From contig NZ_SJEE01000028.1 of assembly GCF_006937785.1 (NCBI RefSeq), positions 1 through 64,000 on the forward strand: DNA of 64,000 nucleotides, given 5' to 3'. Position numbers and translations under genes: made by a program. This document shows positions 45,154 to 54,635 of this stretch, in pieces. This DNA comes from Pseudanabaena sp. UWO311. GTDB taxonomy: Bacteria; Cyanobacteriota; Cyanobacteriia; Pseudanabaenales; Pseudanabaenaceae. The notes beneath the pieces are model-generated. The model searched no databases. It saw only the letters and a list, made by a program, of their open reading frames with translations, and was not told the origin of the DNA. Position 1 is the first letter of the stretch; every line of letters begins with the position of its first letter.

Positions 45154-46275
45154 ATGAATACCCAAGCAACTTCCGTTGTATCTTTGCAAGCTCCCAAAGA
45201 TGTCTCGGTATCTCAAGTCGAAGCGGAGCTAAGCAAAATCTGGCAGTCTTATGGTGAAAATTCGGCTGCTCGCGCCACAACTTTTAATCTTTTGGTGTAT
45301 GAACCAGAAAATATGGATGTAGTATCGCGGATGACTTCCGTTGATGCTATCGTTTCTCAGAGTCCTTGTCGCGTAGTCGATTTGGTAACTCTTGATGAAG
45401 AAGATCAAGGCATATCTGCACAGGTCGCCGCTTATTGCCCGATCCAAAAAAGTCGTAGCTCCTTAGTTTGTGGTGAATATATCACTCTAACTGGGGCGAA
45501 ACGTGCCTTTGATCGCGTTCATAGTATTCTGCCAGAATTACTGATCCCCGACCTACCTGTATTTTTGTGGTGGAAAGACAGCCCTGCACCAAATACACGC
45601 ATGTTTGAGAAGCTGGTAAATTTAAGCGATCGCTTAATTATGGACTCAGCGACGTTTGCCAATTCTGAGTCAGATTTACTTAAAGTACAGGGAATGATCC
45701 AAGCAAGTACGCAAATTGCGGACTTGAATTGGCAACGCCTTGCACCTTGGCAAGAACTGACTGCGCAGGCTTTTGACCAACCCGATCGCCGTTCGGCTGT
45801 TTGGGAAATTGATGGGATCACCATAGACTACGAACGTGGCAACAGCACCCAAGCTCTAATGTTTCTCGGCTGGATCGCCAGTCGTCTCGAATGGGAACCA
45901 ATCGAACGTAGCTCTGAGGGTGGTGATTACGATATTCAGCATATTATTTTTGAAGGTCGAAACCACATCAAAGTTAAGGCTGAATTAGCAGCAATTCCCA
46001 TTGGCGATGTTGGTGAGGTAGTTGGAGATCTCATTGGTTTACGCTTGACAGCCTCTAATCAAAATACGGACGCTTGTAACGTATTTTGCTCAGAATCTAC
46101 AGGCTGTATGCGGATGGAAGCTGGTGGCGGAGCACAAAACTATCGTGTTCATCAAGTATCACCTTTGTCAGATCAAAGTGCTGATACGCTTCTTGGGCAA
46201 CAATTGCAGCGCTGGGGACGTGAAGCTCTCTACGAAGAAAGTCTTGCGCTCGTATCGAAAATACTAGCACTATAA
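45154..46275 (+). CDS. opcA: Glucose-6-phosphate dehydrogenase assembly protein OpcA
   Basis: A 373-residue cyanobacterial allosteric effector of Zwf, required for full glucose-6-phosphate dehydrogenase activity and for redox response. Characteristic: RATTFNLLVYEPEN near residue 40, LPELLIPDLPVFLWWKDSP near 128, FLGWIASRLEWEP near 230. Cysteines in ACNVFC and STGCMR are the kind of sites reached by thioredoxin. Directly downstream of zwf on the same strand; ends in a palindromic terminator. Confidence 0.96.
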   Translation: MNTQATSVVSLQAPKDVSVSQVEAELSKIWQSYGENSAARATTFNLLVYEPENMDVVSRMTSVDAIVSQSPCRVVDLVTLDEEDQGISAQVAAYCPIQKSRSSLVCGEYITLTGAKRAFDRVHSILPELLIPDLPVFLWWKDSPAPNTRMFEKLVNLSDRLIMDSATFANSESDLLKVQGMIQASTQIADLNWQRLAPWQELTAQAFDQPDRRSAVWEIDGITIDYERGNSTQALMFLGWIASRLEWEPIERSSEGGDYDIQHIIFEGRNHIKVKAELAAIPIGDVGEVVGDLIGLRLTASNQNTDACNVFCSESTGCMRMEAGGGAQNYRVHQVSPLSDQSADTLLGQQLQRWGREALYEESLALVSKILAL

Positions 46276-46306
46276 AAAAAGGCTCGCCATGGCGAGCTTT
46301 TTTTAT
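46271..46306. terminator. Terminator of zwf-opcA
   Basis: TATAAAAAAAGGCTCGCC-AT-GGCGAGC-TTTTTTTATA, one bulged base, overlapping the opcA stop codon. Confidence 0.88.
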
Positions 46307-46308
46307 AG

Positions 46309-46347
46309 CTATTCTCATTATAAAAATTGGTTTCATAATGAGAATAG
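46309..46347. repeat. 13-bp inverted repeat beside the opcA terminator
   Basis: Arms CTATTCTCATTAT (46309-46321) and ATAATGAGAATAG (46335-46347), loop 13 nt. It lies at the 3' end of the next minus-strand gene. Confidence 0.8.
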
Positions 46348-46356
46348 GCACTTTTT

Positions 46357-46677
46357 TTAAAATTCTTCGATTTCTAGTTGCCCGACAATAAAGGCAACAC
46401 AGCCAAAAGCACAGGTAATTGGTAGCGGATTTTTTAAAATAAAACTAAATATTGATGCTAGGCAGGAAATAGCGATCGCAGCAAATGTCCAAGATTTTTC
46501 ATCATCACTCATTCCTTTGGCATTTTTAATCGCCCGCAGCGTCTTGTCTGGTATCGGCAATGGCATCACAGAGCTTGGTGGAAATGCCCAGTAATTGCAG
46601 CAACGTTCAACAAATAGGTCAGTCCAACCATTTTCCTGACACCATTCATCAATCCATTCATCCCGAAAACGCTTCAT
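46357..46677 (-). CDS. Conserved hypothetical membrane protein
   Basis: A 106-residue protein. The N-terminal 55 residues are soluble and aromatic-rich (WIDEWCQENGWTDLFVERCC, WAFPPSSVMPLPIP); two hydrophobic segments follow at about 63-81 and 85-102. I recognise the general pattern from cyanobacterial hypothetical proteins but know no function. It reads well as a gene: an ATG start, no low-complexity, and hairpins at both ends. Monocistronic. Confidence 0.75.
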   Translation of the reverse strand: MKRFRDEWIDEWCQENGWTDLFVERCCNYWAFPPSSVMPLPIPDKTLRAIKNAKGMSDDEKSWTFAAIAISCLASIFSFILKNPLPITCAFGCVAFIVGQLEIEEF

Positions 46678-46802
46678 ATGCCCAAATTATCAGTAGTTCT
46701 GTAAAAGAGAAACATGAGCGGCGCTTTGAGTGCTACTCATGTTTCTTTTACCTAGATTAACAGGAGTTCCTGTTAATTGGGGCATACGTTACAAAAACTT
46801 AA

Positions 46803-46843
46803 AGTAAACAAAAGGAGTCGTTAAGCGACTCCTTTTGTTTACT
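46803..46843. terminator. 18-bp palindrome, terminator-like
   Basis: Perfect arms 46803-46820 and 46826-46843, loop TTAAG. It contains the stop codon of the minus-strand gene 46839-47135. The gap to its left also holds an imperfect hairpin of GTAAAAGAGAAACATGAG type near 46699-46752. Confidence 0.85.
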
Positions 46844-47135
46844 GTCTTGCTTCAACATTTACGAATGAACTATCACACATGTCAAAAGAAGTAGTTTTAC
46901 CAGCAGCTAAAGAATCAATTAGATAGTTCTGAAAGATTTCACCTTTGCTATTGCGGCGGTTGACTTGAACATCTCTTACCGTCCTCCCTGTAGAATTTTT
47001 AGCTGTGTAACTGATGCAATTTTGACGAGTTGATTGTGTGGTGGAGATTGATAGATAGACAGTCGAAGCTTGCGCTTGAGCAATAGTTTGAACTTGGGCA
47101 GTTTGAACTGGCAAGCTTAGAAATAAATCGAACAT
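46839..47135 (-). CDS. Small hypothetical protein, possibly exported
   Basis: A 98-residue frame. The first about 25 residues are hydrophobic and Gln/Ala-rich, perhaps a short signal, then VYLSISTTQSTRQNCISYTAKNS and DVQVNRRNSKGEIFQNYLIDSL with two cysteines that could pair (C39 and C87 region). No family recognised. A true gene is likely since the frame ends exactly in a shared terminator-type palindrome; the start could be elsewhere. Confidence 0.55.
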   Translation of the reverse strand: MFDLFLSLPVQTAQVQTIAQAQASTVYLSISTTQSTRQNCISYTAKNSTGRTVRDVQVNRRNSKGEIFQNYLIDSLAAGKTTSFDMCDSSFVNVEARQ

Positions 47136-47275
47136 TGTTTTTAGAATATCTTGAGCTAATTAATAGATATTCCCCTCTAAAAATTAATCTTAGCTTTATT
47201 TTGATAATAAATATCTATATAGGTGGAATTTATATGTTTTTCGCGAGCAATTAAAGAGAAAAGCCTACAAAAAGT

Positions 47276-47320
47276 ACACCCTTAGAGTTGCTCCCTTGCG
47301 GGGAGCAACTCTAAGGGTGT
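47276..47320. repeat. 20-bp perfect palindrome
   Basis: Arms 47276-47295 and 47301-47320 (ACACCCTTAGAGTTGCTCCC and complement), loop TTGCG. It lies 52 bp past the stop of the AI-2E-type gene and may be its terminator; the interval 47136-47371 has nothing else. Confidence 0.85.
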
Positions 47321-47371
47321 GGGAATTTATTTTGCGTAAATCCTCATAAAAATTTCCTTGGTGGTTCTGTG

Positions 47372-48460
47372 TCATTTAATAGTAACTTCGGTATGGGCTT
47401 CGGCGATCGCCTCAACTTTACTGGAACCATTCACACCGCGAATTGTGTCAAAAGTACCTTTGATAAAACCTGCGATCGGCACAGCAACTAATAGCCCTAA
47501 AACTCCATTTAGCTTAAAGCCAATATCGAGGGAAATTAACATCCATACTGGATTTAGCCCTGTTAACTCTCCGACAATACGCGGCCCAAGTACATTTTCA
47601 ACAATTTGAATAATTGCCACTGCAACTAGTAAAACCTTTACACCAAGCCAGAAATTCTGTAGAGCAATCAATAGGCTAACGGTGATAATCGTGCTAGAGC
47701 CACCAAGGGGAATTAAACTCGCAAGCCCTATGCCGAAGCCAAACAGCTGAGCAAGGGGAACACCTAAAATCAGCATGGCTGTGGTTTGGGAAATACCGAG
47801 GATTGTCGCTAAAGTCACCTGTCCGACAATAAAGCGCTCAAAATTGCGGGGCAGTAAATTCCGAACCTGATCGTTCCATTTTTGAGGTAGCCAACTAAGC
47901 AAGCCATTCCACAGAAATGAGCCACGCAGGACGAGAAAAATCGAGAATATCAACGTCAAAAAGATATTGACCAGACTACCGATCGCTCCAAAGACAATAC
48001 TAAAAAGCTGGCTGGTTAGCGATCTTAAGACACCCGTTAACTTTTCGATTACTTGATTGAATGTGCTACTAATATCAATCGGTAATTGCTGCGCGATCGC
48101 CCAAGTCTCAAAAATTTGCAACTGTTGCTGCCCTGACTTAATCCATTCAGGTAGACGGACTATGAGTTCATTTGCCTGCGCCAAAATCAAAGGCACTAGA
48201 AAAATTGCTAATGTCCCCAGTACCATGAAAAATATCAGAATTACCAATCCCGCCGCAATACCCCGCTTGACCTTCAATTTGATCAGAAAGCGGATGGGAT
48301 AATCTAGCAAAAACGAAATCACTGTCGCTGTGATCAGGATGCTGACTAATGGTTGCAATTCTCGACCAAGCAATAGCAATAACCAACCGTTCAGAAAAAT
48401 TAACGGGAAAGTTAAGCCCAGAGAAAACCAACGAGGCAACTTATTGAGGGTCTCAATCAT
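47372..48460 (-). CDS. AI-2E family transporter (PerM/YdgG-like)
   Basis: A 362-residue polytopic inner-membrane protein of the AI-2 exporter superfamily (PF01594), involved in quorum-signal or sodium/proton-linked export in other bacteria. Seven to eight hydrophobic segments; family stretches ISFLLDYPIRFLI, FEIRFIVGQ-like RNFERFIVGQVTLATILG near 210 and GIGLASLIPLGGSSTIITV near 245, LTGLNPVWMLISLDIGFKL near 300. A TTG nine bases upstream (48469) would add three residues; the ATG at 48460 is preferred. Monocistronic. Confidence 0.9.
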   Translation of the reverse strand: MIETLNKLPRWFSLGLTFPLIFLNGWLLLLLGRELQPLVSILITATVISFLLDYPIRFLIKLKVKRGIAAGLVILIFFMVLGTLAIFLVPLILAQANELIVRLPEWIKSGQQQLQIFETWAIAQQLPIDISSTFNQVIEKLTGVLRSLTSQLFSIVFGAIGSLVNIFLTLIFSIFLVLRGSFLWNGLLSWLPQKWNDQVRNLLPRNFERFIVGQVTLATILGISQTTAMLILGVPLAQLFGFGIGLASLIPLGGSSTIITVSLLIALQNFWLGVKVLLVAVAIIQIVENVLGPRIVGELTGLNPVWMLISLDIGFKLNGVLGLLVAVPIAGFIKGTFDTIRGVNGSSKVEAIAEAHTEVTIK

Positions 48461-48561
48461 ACAAAACAATTTGACGCGCTAGGTATCTACTTAAAATTGT
48501 GCGCTAAAAGTGTTGGTTAAAACACAAATTCACTAAAAGTTTCCCACAAAGCTTAAAAAAC

Positions 48562-48597
48562 AAACGACTAGTGGCGATGCATCACCACTAGTCGTTT
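48562..48597. repeat. Palindrome between livF and the transporter gene
   Basis: Arms AAACGACTAGTGG (48562-48574) and complement (48585-48597), loop 10 nt. It ends at the livF stop codon and may serve as the livF terminator. Confidence 0.8.
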
Positions 48598-49298
48598 CAT
48601 CCTAGATAAGCCTGACGAACTCTTTCATCAACTAATAAATCCGATGCTTGCCCTGCGATCGTAATTACTCCCGATTCCATTACATAGCCGCGATTAGCAT
48701 GTTGTAAAGCTAATGTGGCATTTTGTTCAACCAATAAAATTGTTACTCCATCTTCATTAAGGCTAACAATGGTTTTAAAGATTTCTTTCACAATTTGCGG
48801 TGCTAGTCCCAAGCTAGGCTCATCTAGTAATAGCAACTTGGGGCGACTCATCACTGCACGGGCGATCGCTAGCATTTGCTGTTCGCCACCACTCAATGTC
48901 CCTGCTAATTGATCGCGCCGTTCACCGAGCCTCGGAAAAATCTGAAATTGCTTTTCGATATCTGCTTTAATCCCCCAGCGATCGCTTCGCAAAAATGCTC
49001 CTAGCTCCAAATTATCCAGCACAGTTTGTCTTGCTAATACTCGCCGCCCCTCTGGGCTATGGGCAATCCCAATTTTGACTATTTGATCTGGTCGTAGATT
49101 GGTAACGTTTTTGCCGTTATAAATAATCTGCCCCGATCGCTGTGAAACAAGACGAGAAATAGTGCGTAAAGTGGTCGTCTTACCTGCGCCATTAGAGCCA
49201 ATCAAAGTCACGATTTCGCCTTCATTTATGGTTAAACTCACGTCTTGCAGAGCCTGAATTCCTCCATAGTTAACGCTTAGATTGTTAATGTCTAACAC
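48597..49298 (-). CDS. livF: Branched-chain amino acid ABC transporter ATP-binding protein (LivF type)
   Basis: A 233-residue ABC ATPase of the HAAT/LivF type, which powers import of branched-chain or other neutral amino acids (NatE in cyanobacteria) or urea. Walker A GSNGAGKTTT near residue 33, the LivF-typical SPEGRRVLARQTVLDNLELGA, signature LSGGEQQMLAIAR near 133, Walker B LLLDEPSLGLAP near 155. No permease or LivG gene is adjacent, so its partners are elsewhere. Start ATG at 49298. Confidence 0.92.
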   Translation of the reverse strand: MLDINNLSVNYGGIQALQDVSLTINEGEIVTLIGSNGAGKTTTLRTISRLVSQRSGQIIYNGKNVTNLRPDQIVKIGIAHSPEGRRVLARQTVLDNLELGAFLRSDRWGIKADIEKQFQIFPRLGERRDQLAGTLSGGEQQMLAIARAVMSRPKLLLLDEPSLGLAPQIVKEIFKTIVSLNEDGVTILLVEQNATLALQHANRGYVMESGVITIAGQASDLLVDERVRQAYLG

Positions 49299-49413
49299 TT
49301 AATAATTACCTCCTACGCTGTAAAATCTTACCTATAAATCGACATTAACTCTAATTTCCTATTTAAAGTCATCCTAAATTAAACATCACTTCAAAGTTCA
49401 ATTTATACCATTA

Positions 49414-50739
49414 ATGAAATTCAGTATATTTTTAACATCAATTTTTATCATATTAGGATTTATTCTTTGTACAGCCATTGCCATCATTATAAATCCACAT
49501 ATTTTCACAAGCTTTTTCTCTAACTCCGCCACTAAACTTTTTTATGATATTGAGCATTATTCAAATTTAGCAATACATCAAACTTGTAATGCATTTTATC
49601 CCCTATGGTCGTGGCTAATTAATAGATTAGTAAAACCTCAAACAGTAGATGATGCTGCATTATATTTTCGTGTTTTTGGTAGCTTATTATCTTTGATGAG
49701 TATTCCCCTATTTCTATTTCTGCTATTACAAAATATCAAAAGCTATAAAATAATATCTTTAGTTGCAGCACTCTATGCAATGAATCCTCTTTCAGTCTTC
49801 AGAATGATTGGTTATACAGAAGGGGGTTTTTCTTTTTTAAGCCTGCTTTTTTTAATTATTCTAAGCAATTTTAAATCAACCTCAAAAACACCTGTTAAAC
49901 AGGTTAAATCAATTTATCTATTGATACTTATATTTATTTTGTCTTTGTTGCTTTCATTAACAAGACCTTTTCTTATACAAGCAGCATTTGCTTGTGTATT
50001 TGCATTGGTCTCAATTTTAGTAATAAATAGATTTCAGAATAGTACAGACTCTTTAAAAATACTTAAAACCTATGGCATAGCAACCCTAGTAATTTGCCTT
50101 GGTTCTGCTGTTGGTTATTGTATCTATGGATATTATTGCTTAGAATCAAGAGGCGATTTTTTCGCCCCTTTTCATGATCAAAAAAATTGGGGTAAGCAAT
50201 TAGGACTTTATCCTCATTTATTTTTTATTCCATTAACTTATGCTGATTTTATATCAATATATTTGCCATTTATATTATTAATTACATCATGGCTAATTTC
50301 TATCTCTACTAATATTAGAAAGCTAACTTTTGTCATTCCAAAGGTTTGGCAATGGATATTGCTTTTTGCCTATCCACCAGCTTTTTTAGCATTCTATGGC
50401 TCTGACTTTAAAAGAGGAAATTTTTCAAACAAAACAAATAATTTAAGTGGTATTAACTTAACTCATACAGCCAACAATCTATCCACTAGTTATACATTTT
50501 GGTTTTGTGTATATTTTGCTCTAATACATACAGTTATTATTGTTTTTAGTGACCAAAAGTTAACTAGCTTAAGACGTTTTATATTTGGAACTCCTTATTT
50601 CTTTTTTGCGATCGCCTATATAAGTCAATGTTTTCCATCGCGAAAAGTGAGTAAATTGCTTTTGTGGATACTAGGAATATCAAGTATATGGTTAGTGCAG
50701 TATTGGTTAGACTATGCTAACGGTATTTGGATTGGCTGA
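49414..50739 (+). CDS. Polytopic membrane protein, PIG-V/GT-C mannosyltransferase-like
   Basis: A 441-residue, very hydrophobic protein with about nine to ten membrane segments. Early loop FYDIEHYSNLAIHQTCNAFYPLW, with an aspartate after the first helix, and the stretch AALYAMNPLSVFRMIGYTEG, recall the GT-C/PIG-V (PF04188) mannosyltransferase-like family, which use polyprenyl-phosphate sugars. Base composition is visibly AT-rich against hemF and livF, and HIP1-type sequence is nearly absent, suggesting acquisition. Function is uncertain; it may glycosylate lipids or surface polymers. Monocistronic, closed by a palindrome shared with hemF. Confidence 0.72.
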   Translation: MKFSIFLTSIFIILGFILCTAIAIIINPHIFTSFFSNSATKLFYDIEHYSNLAIHQTCNAFYPLWSWLINRLVKPQTVDDAALYFRVFGSLLSLMSIPLFLFLLLQNIKSYKIISLVAALYAMNPLSVFRMIGYTEGGFSFLSLLFLIILSNFKSTSKTPVKQVKSIYLLILIFILSLLLSLTRPFLIQAAFACVFALVSILVINRFQNSTDSLKILKTYGIATLVICLGSAVGYCIYGYYCLESRGDFFAPFHDQKNWGKQLGLYPHLFFIPLTYADFISIYLPFILLITSWLISISTNIRKLTFVIPKVWQWILLFAYPPAFLAFYGSDFKRGNFSNKTNNLSGINLTHTANNLSTSYTFWFCVYFALIHTVIIVFSDQKLTSLRRFIFGTPYFFFAIAYISQCFPSRKVSKLLLWILGISSIWLVQYWLDYANGIWIG

Positions 50740-50745
50740 TTAATC

Positions 50746-50781
50746 AATAAAAAAGCACCCCGTGCGGGGTGCTTTTTTATT
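50746..50781. terminator. Convergent terminator with hemF
   Basis: Perfect 16-bp arms 50746-50761 and 50766-50781 (AATAAAAAAGCACCCC and complement), loop GTGC, overlapping the hemF stop codon. Confidence 0.9.
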
Positions 50782-51802
50782 AGGCTTTCCAGTTAACCCA
50801 GTCTTGAGGCTTCAAGAAGGTCTCATTTAGTTCAGCTTCAGGAGTATTTGGCTCAGGGTGATAGTCATAGTCCCAACGAACTAGGGGAGGTAAAGACATC
50901 AGAATTGATTCGGTGCGCCCATTTGTTTGTAGACCAAAGATAGTACCGCGATCGTAGACGAGGTTGAATTCTACATAACGTCCACGACGATATAGTTGCC
51001 ATTGCTTCTCACGATCGCCATATTCCATATTGCGGCGACGATTAGCGATCGGGGTATAGGCTGGCAAGAAGGAATTACCACAACTATTGACAAAGGCAAA
51101 AATTTCTTCCCAAGTACGAGGTACATCTCCGACTTCGTCACTCATTACTTGAGCAGTTGTTGAGTCATTACTATTTTTGTAAAGTCCGTCTTCGCCATTT
51201 TGATAGTCAAAGAAAATGCCGCCTACGCCGCGAGTTTCGCCGCGATGCTTGAGGTAAAAGTAATCATCACACCATTGTTTGAACACAGGATAGTAGTGAG
51301 GATTGTGGCGATCGCAAGCAGCTTTAAGTGTGGTGTGTAAGTGTTTTGCATCTTCGCCAAAGCCATAGTAAGGGGTGAGGTCAAGCCCGCCGCCAAACCA
51401 CCAGATTGGACCTGCTTCAAAATAGCGATAGTTAAGGTGAACTGTCGGCGCGTAAGGATTTTTAGGATGTAGCACCATCGAAGTCCCAGTTGCATAAAAT
51501 GTTTCGCCTGCAACTTCTGGGTGATGGCGCAAAATAGCTGGGGGCAACTGGGAGCCAAATACCTCAGAAAAATTTACGCCGCCCTTATCAAAATAGTCAC
51601 CATCGGTAATTACACGAGATCGTCCGCCGCCGCCTTCGGGTCTCTCCCATTGATCTTGCTTAAACGTTGCTTTGCCGTCTAGTTCTTCTAAACCTTGGCA
51701 AATGTTGTCTTGCAAGCCCTGCATGAACTGTTTCACACGAGTCTTAGAGTCAACAGGAACTTTGAGTAAAACCTTACTAGGAGCGACAGGGGCGATAGTC
51801 AT
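50780..51802 (-). CDS. hemF: Aerobic coproporphyrinogen III oxidase
   Basis: A 340-residue oxygen-dependent enzyme decarboxylating coproporphyrinogen III to protoporphyrinogen IX, upstream of the heme/chlorophyll branch. Motifs: GTSMVLHPKNPYAPTVHLNYR with the catalytic His/Asp region, WWFGGGLDLTPYYGF, then KQWCDDYFYLKHRGETRG and FNLVYDRGTIFGLQTNGR at the C-terminal side. Length typical. This oxygen-dependent enzyme and the oxygen-sensitive DPOR encoded at 53664-57663 lie close in the same genome. Start ATG at 51802. Confidence 0.97.
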   Translation of the reverse strand: MTIAPVAPSKVLLKVPVDSKTRVKQFMQGLQDNICQGLEELDGKATFKQDQWERPEGGGGRSRVITDGDYFDKGGVNFSEVFGSQLPPAILRHHPEVAGETFYATGTSMVLHPKNPYAPTVHLNYRYFEAGPIWWFGGGLDLTPYYGFGEDAKHLHTTLKAACDRHNPHYYPVFKQWCDDYFYLKHRGETRGVGGIFFDYQNGEDGLYKNSNDSTTAQVMSDEVGDVPRTWEEIFAFVNSCGNSFLPAYTPIANRRRNMEYGDREKQWQLYRRGRYVEFNLVYDRGTIFGLQTNGRTESILMSLPPLVRWDYDYHPEPNTPEAELNETFLKPQDWVNWKA

Positions 51803-51856
51803 AATCGTTTCGTATTAGTTTTCAGAGGTTGGACTTAAAATTTTTATAAGAGTTTG

Positions 51857-51901
51857 TGAGCTTAAGGAGTCTCAGCCTACTGGTGAGATTCCTTAAGCTC
51901 A
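51857..51901. repeat. 18-bp inverted repeat upstream of hemF
   Basis: Arms 51857-51874 and 51884-51901 with one mismatch, loop GCCTACTGG. It sits 55 bp ahead of the hemF start, so it lies in the promoter/leader rather than at a gene end. Confidence 0.75.
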
Positions 51902-52006
51902 TTAAGAATTGCTATATCACTGTTAAATACTTTACATTTAGTCTGTGTTGCCTGGGGCAAATGTAAAGCATTGTGTAGCAAAATATCGCGATCGCTAACT
52001 CGTATC

Positions 52007-52035
52007 ATAAAGTCAGCGCTTCGCGCTGACTTTAT
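52007..52035. repeat. 13-bp palindrome in front of the GNAT gene
   Basis: Perfect arms 52007-52019 and 52023-52035 (ATAAAGTCAGCGC and complement), loop TTC; followed 13 bp later by the ATG of the GNAT gene. Confidence 0.85.
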
Positions 52036-52048
52036 TAAAATCCCAACG

Positions 52049-52624
52049 ATGCTAGATCTGCCAGAACAATTTCTAACTTTGCAAACACCACGATTGATTC
52101 TTCGTAAATTGGATATTACTGATGCTGCGGATATTTTTGCCTATGCCCATGATCCAGAAGTAAGTACCTACACTTTATGGGAAGCGCATCAGTCAATTAA
52201 TGAGACTTATGAATATTTAAACAATTTTGTTTTTAAAATGTATCGCGATGGGACAGGAATGACTTGGGGAATAGTAGAAAAGGGAAGCAGCAAATTAATT
52301 GGAACTTGTGGCTTGCATGTTACACCTGTTCATCGAAGGGCAGAACTAGGATACACTCTGTCAAAGGATTATTGGGGGCAAGGCTTGATGACTGAAGCAG
52401 TAAATGTAGCGATCGCATTCGGCTTTCATGTGATGCAATTACTCAGGATTCAAGCTTATTGTGCTGTAGAAAATATAAGTTCGGCAAGAGTTCTAGAGAA
52501 ATCAGGAATGCAGTTTGAAGGGATTTTGCATAATTATGTTTTCACTAAAGAACGTCCTTGGGATGTAAAGATGTATGCAATTACGCGATCGCATACATCT
52601 TTACATCCAGATTTTTTAATGTAA
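52049..52624 (+). CDS. GNAT-family N-acetyltransferase
   Basis: A 191-residue RimJ/RimL-like acetyltransferase (Acetyltransf_3). Landmarks: LTLQTPRLILRKLDITDAADIF at the start, GMTWGIVEKGSSKLIGTCGLH in the middle, RRAELGYTLSKDYWGQGLMTEA (the acetyl-CoA pyrophosphate loop in this type) and RIQAYCAVENISSARVLEKSGM. The frame is open 26 codons upstream through the palindrome, but MLDLPEQFLTL at 52049 is the natural start. Substrate unknown: ribosomal protein N-termini or a small amine. Confidence 0.9.
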   Translation: MLDLPEQFLTLQTPRLILRKLDITDAADIFAYAHDPEVSTYTLWEAHQSINETYEYLNNFVFKMYRDGTGMTWGIVEKGSSKLIGTCGLHVTPVHRRAELGYTLSKDYWGQGLMTEAVNVAIAFGFHVMQLLRIQAYCAVENISSARVLEKSGMQFEGILHNYVFTKERPWDVKMYAITRSHTSLHPDFLM

Positions 52625-52635
52625 CCTTTTATTGG

Positions 52636-52742
52636 TTAGTGTCATGAATTATTCGCGCTCGCCCAAAGCTCAAAAAATGATAGCCTCCGCGTAAAGGTTT
52701 CAGACAGCCAAAATCTGGAGCGCGAATAAATAAAGACACTAA
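52636..52742. mobile_element. Candidate MITE-like element with 25-bp terminal inverted repeats
   Basis: Left end 52636-52660 (TTAGTGTC, 5 variable bases, TTATTCGCGCTC) and right end 52718-52742 are inverted copies, 20 of 25 bases matching, with a 57-bp non-coding centre. It occupies almost the entire gap between the GNAT and Uma2 genes. It is too short to code for a transposase. No clear target-site duplication is visible. Could be a relic of an IS or just a long imperfect hairpin. Confidence 0.5.
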
Positions 52743-52745
52743 TTT

Positions 52746-53402
52746 TTATTGATTAATCTGTTGTCTCAACCAAACTCTAAACTCACGGATCAGTTTATTG
52801 TCATCTATTGATTCAGTCTGTTGTAAAAACTGATCGAGGATCTTATGAGAAACCATTGGAAAAGACAAACTAAATTCACTTTCCAAATATTCATTTTCCT
52901 GCAATTTGTAGATACCTATTCCCGAACTACTGTATCTCCATATTTCTGGCACACCTAAATCTCTGTAAATTGGGAACCTACGGCTGCTAGGACTAGTAAT
53001 ATCGACTTCAACGACTAAATCTGGAGGGGGATCAATTTCTAAATTTATCTCGCGTCCACGTATGCGATCGCTATTTTGAATATAAAAACAACAGTCTGGC
53101 TCAACTCCTACGCCTAAGTCTTCTCGGTTTAACGTTGTAGAACCAAATCCTCGAATGCTTAAATTTAATTCTTCAGTTAGAGTAATAATTATCCTTTCTA
53201 AAATGCAGTTAATTGTTTCATGCAATCCTAAAGGCATTTTTATTTCTAAAACTCCATGATGATAGGCTAGACGGGTAGAGCGATGGCTGCCCATATCAGT
53301 AAGCATCGCTTGATAAGTTTGCCAACTAATATTAGTTAGCACAGCTTTACCATTAGGTGATTCTACATCTTTTTTTTTGTAAGGGAAGGAAGTCGTAATC
53401 AT
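52746..53402 (-). CDS. Uma2-family (DUF820) putative endonuclease
   Basis: A 218-residue Uma2 protein of the same subgroup as the one at 10289-10930: NISWQTYQAMLTDMGSHRSTRLAY, then GVLEIKMPLGLHE, VEPDCCFYIQNSDRIRG, IDPPPDLVVEVDITSPS and EIWRYSSSGIGIY. The lysine of the classical active site is replaced by Arg-rich sequence (SSRRFPIYRDL), so catalysis is uncertain. It ends 4 bp from the MITE-like element. Monocistronic. Confidence 0.88.
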   Translation of the reverse strand: MITTSFPYKKKDVESPNGKAVLTNISWQTYQAMLTDMGSHRSTRLAYHHGVLEIKMPLGLHETINCILERIIITLTEELNLSIRGFGSTTLNREDLGVGVEPDCCFYIQNSDRIRGREINLEIDPPPDLVVEVDITSPSSRRFPIYRDLGVPEIWRYSSSGIGIYKLQENEYLESEFSLSFPMVSHKILDQFLQQTESIDDNKLIREFRVWLRQQINQ

Positions 53403-53528
53403 CTAATCAATCTCCTGGCAACGTTATCCACAAATCATACTTTAAGATTTTGCTTCAGAACTTATACCAATAGTTTTAGCATATGAATAAGTCTATTTAC
53501 AGCGTTTTGCGATAAAATCCAAACCAAT

Positions 53529-53571
53529 AAAAGCTGTGAAAGTATTACAAGGCAACACTTTCACAGCTTTT
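53529..53571. repeat. 15-bp inverted repeat
   Basis: Arms AAAAGCTGTGAAAGT (53529-53543) and complement (53557-53571), loop 13 nt, in the 261-bp gap between the Uma2 gene start and the bchL stop. It may belong to the bchL 3' end or be an independent repeat. Confidence 0.7.
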
Positions 53572-53627
53572 AAGAAATTTATCGTGTTTCATCTGATCGG
53601 AAATTCCTGTAGGATTCTCCTGAATAC

Positions 53628-53658
53628 AAAAAAGCCCTCGCTAAGCGAGGGCTTTTTT
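53628..53658. terminator. Terminator of the bchNBL operon
   Basis: Perfect 14-bp arms 53628-53641 and 53645-53658, loop TAA, A/T tracts at both feet, 5 bp from the bchL stop codon. Confidence 0.9.
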
Positions 53659-53663
53659 GATGA

Positions 53664-54575
<912 letters not shown>

Positions 54576-54635
54576 CTATTAAAAATAATTGTTTATTTGA
54601 AGCTTGGTACATCGCACCAAACTTCATTTCTGTTT

